This document shows positions 60,601-64,000 of a stretch of DNA of 64,000 nucleotides, one piece after another. How positions within the stretch are numbered: the stretch's first letter is position 1; the number at the start of each line of letters is the position of its first letter. A model generated the notes under the pieces. The model saw only the letters and a list, made by a program, of their open reading frames with translations. It made no database searches and was not told the DNA's origin. The DNA is from Porphyra umbilicalis (Eukaryota > Rhodophyta > Bangiophyceae > Bangiales > Bangiaceae), in the NCBI GenBank assembly GCA_002049455.2, contig KV918783.1, positions 186,001 to 250,000 of the forward strand, read 5' to 3'. The position numbers were made by a program, and so were the translations under genes.

Positions 60601-62046
60601 GGCATTGAAACGGTTCGCACCACGGCGTATCATCCCCAAACCAATGGGCAAGTTGAACGGTACAACCGTACCATGGCTACGCAGCTGCGACACTACGTCG
60701 CCGATGACCCATCACGATGGGATGAGCTACTCCCGGTAATCACCATGGCGTATAATAGCCAACCACATCGGTCGACGGGCATCGCCCCATTTGAGCTTGT
60801 TATCCCAAGGCGGATCCCCAACCTCACGGTTCGCAACTTGCCCCCGGGCACTCCGCTTACCAATAAGGGAACGCTCAAGGATGGGTCACCCCTAGCTCGC
60901 AAGCGCGAGTTCATGGCCCGCCTGCGCAAGCAGATCCCCATCGTGGTCGAGGCCTTGCGTAAGACGCAACAACGTTACAAACGTAACTTCGACCATCGGG
61001 TCGCAACCCGCAATGCGCACGTCAAGATCGGCGACTACGTATACACGACCAACCACGATCGGCAAAACAAGCTGCAAAGCAAAGCCATTGGCCCCTTCGT
61101 GGTCGTCGACGCGGACGCGGACGCCTCCACGTTTGTCATTGACATTGACGGCGAGGAGAAACGCGTCAGCAGTGACCATGTCACCCCAGCTCCTCGTCCA
61201 ACGACGACGGACAAGGTTCCACACCCCTTGCTAGATGGTCTAGACCAACGCAAGTCAACCCCGGCAACTGCCGATGAGTATGTGATCGACAAACTCCTAG
61301 GCTTACGCCAGACGGGTGACAGCTCTAGCGCTAAGGTGCGCTGGTTCGACTACGGGTCGAAAGACGACACCTGGGAACTCCTGGAGAACCTCCCCCGCAA
61401 CCTGGTGGTGCGTTTCCTTCGACAGAAGAAGAAGCATGTACCGGGGTACGAGTGGCAAACGCCGACGCGACGAAGTCGCCGACAGGCCGGGCTCACAACC
61501 GTGGCCAACATCGTCATGGACTCCACGTGGATACCCACTATCCAACATGTCCATGTTACCGGTGACGGAGTTATCCATGCCGATGTCTCTTGGACAGAGT
61601 CAAGTACCGACGTTGCAATTGAGGAAGTAATTCCTGTGGCGTGGCTCAAGTCCACTCTGCCGTCCATGACGCGCAACTTTGCGTATGACCCCCAACTTGC
61701 CTTGCGGCATTTCTCTCGGCTGAACCGTGTTTACGGCCCGTACACATATGTGTGGCCGAAATCCGCACAGGCGACACTCATCGGGAGCGATCCCCCCGTA
61801 CCAGTGCTCCCCAACGGGTTTCTCGTACCCCCGGTGCAAAACTTGGACTCAGTCCTTCGACGCTTGGTAACAACCACAGAAGAAGCAACCGTGGTAATAC
61901 CACAATGGACCAACGCCAGTTGGTACGCTACTGCCATACGTGCATGTTTCGAGTACGAAGTGCTTTTATCAGCAGACTCAAGGGATACAAATCCCACAAC
62001 ATGGGCCATGATGGCCTGCCACTCCCTTCATCGCTATGATGACTGA
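57583..62046 (+). CDS. pol: Pol of chromovirus C (intact)
   Basis: About 1,487 residues from the inferred frameshift point. Order: protease DTGA (near 57732); RT with CVDYRRLNN, SLDCTAGYWQ, MPFGLTNAPATFQ and YLDD (near 59053); RNase H (DVDACADQVG near 59503, TDHQALSWI near 59710); integrase HHCC finger (HHATVAAHPGM...CTTCAQ); core acids Asp (60367), Asp (60547) and Glu (60655), with 35 residues between the last two; chromodomain near 61275-61430 (EYVIDKLLGL, VRWFDYGSKDDTWE). A further ~205 residues follow, ending LVPPVQNLDSVLRRL, ATVVIPQWTNASWYATAIRA and HRYDD. I do not recognise this tail; it is conserved in B (out of frame) and D. No lesion is visible, so the protein could support reverse transcription and integration. 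Confidence 0.93.
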   Translation, partial: RLGRVPDLGLPGGTRKRTVTSLLRRALRHYEIAATLGPCLRVMRSCRPVLDTGAGVNIVRNSVLPSNWMAYAEELTTLPRIRDANNNRLVTKYAIHLYVDTGGVRLFDRFLVADNLSVPCILGTEFIEQNIEGILPRLRKIVWQEHVRCTEEQPRPTPILACLNDSAWDRHWQDKPARVRACKQVRVNGHKEEWIMATCDTPGMVTITPNIRLCRHKSMAVARGIAIVKPDEPFLVKLCNFGKDQVIVRKNSTLGFAEPYQGPMLSAVLDDNTPKGGTDNSSDDASRDPLEDLDLSEAPEYLHKQIRDMLKTHSSMWDGTLGVIRATEHAIVTPPDALPIRAQPFRTGPFKRQIIADQINKMLKLNVIAPSHSAWASPVVIVPKKNGKARFCVDYRRLNNITKKDAYPLPRMEDCLDSLGDAQVFTSLDCTAGYWQVPLRKDDQEKTAFTTHCGIYHWLSMPFGLTNAPATFQRALDIILSGLKWQICLVYLDDVIIFSANAEQHVKDVDTVLHRLREAGVTLNLEKCTWFSDEVEYLGHIVRPGQLHVHNKNVDALKHAKFPTTKTQLKSFLGMCNVYRRFVKDFAKRAKPLNALTRAEIPPDLPPPTDVAIAAFEDLRNALLCPPVLALPKANRKLVVDVDACADQVGCTLLQEEPGELLHPVGYWSRGLTAAEQNYSTTEQECLGVVWAVLKLRHFLDGQRFLIRTDHQALSWIYSTTDSSGRLMRWRLRLSEYTFDMVYKPGASHHLPDFLSRASTVAPPEDIHDDIPCLALAETANGLRTGRYTGTDTPEPVEFDDVVEAQQTDDFCVEMSTRVERGTAKAFFRDEHHALYRRAPFGNQLVIPKSLRERVLTLEHHATVAAHPGMNRMYYTMRKAYYWPSMVTDIHSTITKCTTCAQNRLALRRHTTPLTLFQATEPLTELSVDIFGPIPASKKGNRFILVITDRFAKLTKCVALRRITAMSVASAIIDAWVSAYGPPDRILSDQGPQFMSNFFIAVMKMLGIETVRTTAYHPQTNGQVERYNRTMATQLRHYVADDPSRWDELLPVITMAYNSQPHRSTGIAPFELVIPRRIPNLTVRNLPPGTPLTNKGTLKDGSPLARKREFMARLRKQIPIVVEALRKTQQRYKRNFDHRVATRNAHVKIGDYVYTTNHDRQNKLQSKAIGPFVVVDADADASTFVIDIDGEEKRVSSDHVTPAPRPTTTDKVPHPLLDGLDQRKSTPATADEYVIDKLLGLRQTGDSSSAKVRWFDYGSKDDTWELLENLPRNLVVRFLRQKKKHVPGYEWQTPTRRSRRQAGLTTVANIVMDSTWIPTIQHVHVTGDGVIHADVSWTESSTDVAIEEVIPVAWLKSTLPSMTRNFAYDPQLALRHFSRLNRVYGPYTYVWPKSAQATLIGSDPPVPVLPNGFLVPPVQNLDSVLRRLVTTTEEATVVIPQWTNASWYATAIRACFEYEVLLSADSRDTNPTTWAMMACHSLHRYDD

Positions 62047-63837
62047 CAAGAAACTGCGAAGTTGATACGCCGAGTGTGCGCGCGAGCGCGGTTGCGGACG
62101 AAAATGTCGTACGGACTCTGGTCAGTAATGACCGGGATCCCATCGACCACCTCGGTCGGGCCAACGTGCGCGTAGAACGAGCCGTGAGGCTGAGGCGAAC
62201 ATGCATCTCCGGGTCGGTGGACCAAACGACATCGGGTCCGTCACCCGCAACGGCGTGAGCCACGTGCGCCGCGCCGCCGGCAGTTGCCGCCCTTGCCCGC
62301 GTTGCCGGCTCTCGACGCCCGCGCCGCAAGGCGAATCGCCCGCGTCGCCGGCCGTTGCCACCCTCGGCCGCGCCGCAAGGCGAACTGCCTGCGCCACAAG
62401 GCGAATCGCCCGCGCCAACGGCTGTCGTCAACCGCGCCGCCAGGCGAGCCGCCCGCGTCGCAGGCCAAGGCCACCCTTGCCTGCGCCGCAAGGCAAATCG
62501 CCCGCGTCGCCGGCCGTCGCCACCCTTGCCCGCGCCGCAAGGCGAATCGCCCGTGCCGCCAGGCGAACCGCCCGCGTCGCTGGCCGATGCCGCCCTTGCC
62601 CGCGCAGCCGGCCCTCGACGCCCGCGACGCAAGGTGAATCGCCCGCGTCGCCGGCCGTTGCCGCCCTTTCCCGCGCCGCAAGGCGAACCACCCGCGCCAC
62701 CGGCTGTTGTCGACCGCGCCGCAAGGCAGAAATTACCCGCGCCGCCAGGCAAACCGCCCGCGCCGCCGGCCGTTGCCGCCCTTGCCCGCGTTGCCGCCCC
62801 TCGACACCCGCGCCGCCAGGCGAACCACACGTGCCGACGCCGCGCTTGGCCAACGGGCGCGCCGCCCGCACCGCCGGGCGTGCCAGCCTTGCCGCCGCCG
62901 CGCTTGGCCACCGGGCGCGCCGCCCGCGTTTCCGACCTTGTCGACCTTGCCGTCCTTGCGCCTTGCCGCCCTTGCCGACCTTGCCTTCCTTGCGCCTTGC
63001 CGCCCTTGCCGACCTTGCCTTCCTTGCGCCTTGCCGCCCTTGCCGACTTTGCCTTCCTTGCTCCTTGCCGCCCTTGCCGCCCTTGCCGCCGTCGCCGCCG
63101 GGCTTTCCGCCCTTGCCGCCGTCGCCGCCGGGCTTGCCGCGCTTGCCGCCGTGCGCGCCGCCCCCCCCACCCAGCGCAAACCCACACTCACCGGGCCCAC
63201 CACCTCGCGGTGTGCCACCTTGCGGCGGCGCACCCCTACTCAACCTTGCCGTTAGGCCTCAACCTGTGCGCGAGCACGATGACACGGGATGGCCCCGTGC
63301 CGACAACCGCAGACCCGTACAAGACACGGTGGTCACCGGCGGCAGGGTACGTACCCTTCCCCCCCCCCCCCCCCCCCCCTTCCCCTCGGCAACAAGCGCC
63401 CGCGTCCCGGCTTTCGCCTTCTCGCCGGGGTAGTCAAACCCCGACGAAGCTGGCGCCACACGGCACCGACGATGGTCACCCCAGCACGTGCTGCTCGACG
63501 CGCCGCCGCGAACAAGGGTCTTAACCCTGGCACCCGCGCCCGCCTCCGCACCAACGTACCCACACGCGTGGAACCGCCCGCGCCGGCACGCCTACGCGTA
63601 AGCGTCGAGCTGACCCGCAGATCAACCTGCCCGCCACGCACGCACGCGCGTGCGTGATCGGACGGTCGCGGCCGACGCCGGCGAACCGCCACCTCCCCCC
63701 AATCGGGACTGAGCGGCGCGCCCCTTCGCGACTCCCGCCGCCCGGGCAGTTACGCCCGCGCGGGCCCGTAAGAGGCCGCGATCGCCCAATCGGGTTTCAC
63801 CATCCTCGGATCTCACCGGGACGGTTCGAATCTCGCG
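62047..63837 (+). other. 3' region of element C: antisense-ORF relic and GC-rich repeats
   Basis: On the minus strand 62225-62034 encodes YAHVGPTEVVDGIPVITDQ and YDIFVRNRARAHTRRI, homologous to the antisense ORF of D but truncated. Degenerate GC-rich tandem repeats run from about 62270 to 63180, with a C homopolymer at 63358-63381. The tail closely matches that of B. Confidence 0.65.
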
Positions 63838-63846
63838 TTGGAGGTA
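63838..63846 (+). promoter_or_regulatory. Putative polypurine tract of element C
   Basis: TTGGAGGTA just before the 3' LTR, as in B. Confidence 0.45.
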
Positions 63847-64000
63847 TGTAGCATATCTCTGCTACCAATTGGCAATTAGCCACGAGTAGCCCCCTTGACT
63901 GGCCGAATCCACGGATGTGTGTGACTCGGCTTGTGGCACGCCCTTTGGGGGGTTACTTCCGCATTGTTTATTTTTTATTGCTTGTTTGCTTGCCTGTCTT
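63847..64000 (+). repeat. 3' LTR of element C (partial, cut by window end)
   Basis: The first 154 bp of the LTR, sharing the C-specific variants of 55320-55712. Confidence 0.95.

Larger units (their letters stand above)
55320..64000 (+). mobile_element. Ty3/gypsy chromovirus, copy C (3' LTR runs off the window)
   Basis: Same organisation as B: LTR, PBS, gag, -1-frame pol, GC-rich 3' region, PPT and the first 154 bp of the 3' LTR. At least 8,681 bp. Gag and pol are both open, with intact catalytic motifs, and pol has a C-terminal extension that B lost. The visible parts of its two LTRs share the diagnostic variants CTGCTACCAATTGG, AATTAGCCACG and GGATGTGTGTG, with very few differences, indicating a recent insertion. 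It is the best candidate here for an active element. Confidence 0.92.

Overview
This is GC-rich eukaryotic nuclear DNA, about nine tenths of it transposable-element sequence in many states of decay. There are no bacterial-style operons, ribosome-binding sites, rRNA, tRNA or CRISPR. Ala/Arg/Gly/Pro-biased frames, long G and C homopolymers and a UFL1-like host gene would fit a repeat-rich, high-GC protist or alga (a bangiophyte red alga such as Porphyra is one possibility), but the sequence does not fix the lineage.

Layout. 1-5.4 kb: the 3' end of an unknown gene (2-238), a 160-bp MITE, and a minus-strand gene resembling UFL1 (E3 UFM1-protein ligase 1) split by a 2.5-kb terminal-inverted-repeat element with a 9-bp target duplication. 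5.4-8.7 kb: intergenic repeats and a 399-bp TA-flanked MITE. 8.7-17.4 kb: a dead Ty3/gypsy element (A) with an unusual gag; its pol is split by a 3.7-kb PiggyBac-like transposon with CTAG target duplications. 17.4-26.6 kb: a full-length Ty3/gypsy chromovirus (B) with two LTRs, gag and pol, abutting A. 27.7-29.8 kb: the 3' remnant of a related element (D) that keeps an antisense ORF. 29.8-31.6 kb: a hAT-type transposase pseudogene. 33.3-36.0 kb: a CACTA/Tnp2-like transposase pseudogene. 36.3-37.9 kb: a foldback element. 38.3-39.9 kb: a pogo/Tigger-like pseudogene. 42.1-42.7 kb: a PIF/Harbinger-like fragment. 42.7-48.3 kb: a 5.6-kb TA-flanked TIR element carrying a roughly 12-copy, 261-bp GC-rich tandem array. 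49.6 kb: a MITE of the CTAG family. 52.2-54.8 kb: a second TA-flanked TIR element of the same family. 55.3-64.0 kb: another chromovirus copy (C), whose gag and pol are open and whose 3' LTR runs off the window.

How it fits together. Elements B and C encode the usual retrotransposon cycle: Gag with a zinc knuckle, then protease, reverse transcriptase, RNase H, integrase and chromodomain in pol, which lies in the -1 frame after a candidate slippery site and hairpin. C looks potentially competent. B carries a 1-nt deletion and an RT-motif substitution. Several non-autonomous elements can be tied by termini and target-site type to larger partners: the CTAG MITE to the PiggyBac-like element, and the TA/TTGCTG elements to one another. 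Nested order gives relative ages: A is older than the PiggyBac-like insertion in it, and the 5.6-kb TA element is older than the MITE inside it.

Limits. All homologies come from reading motifs by eye. Many frameshifts coincide with long G/C homopolymers, so some could be sequencing errors.
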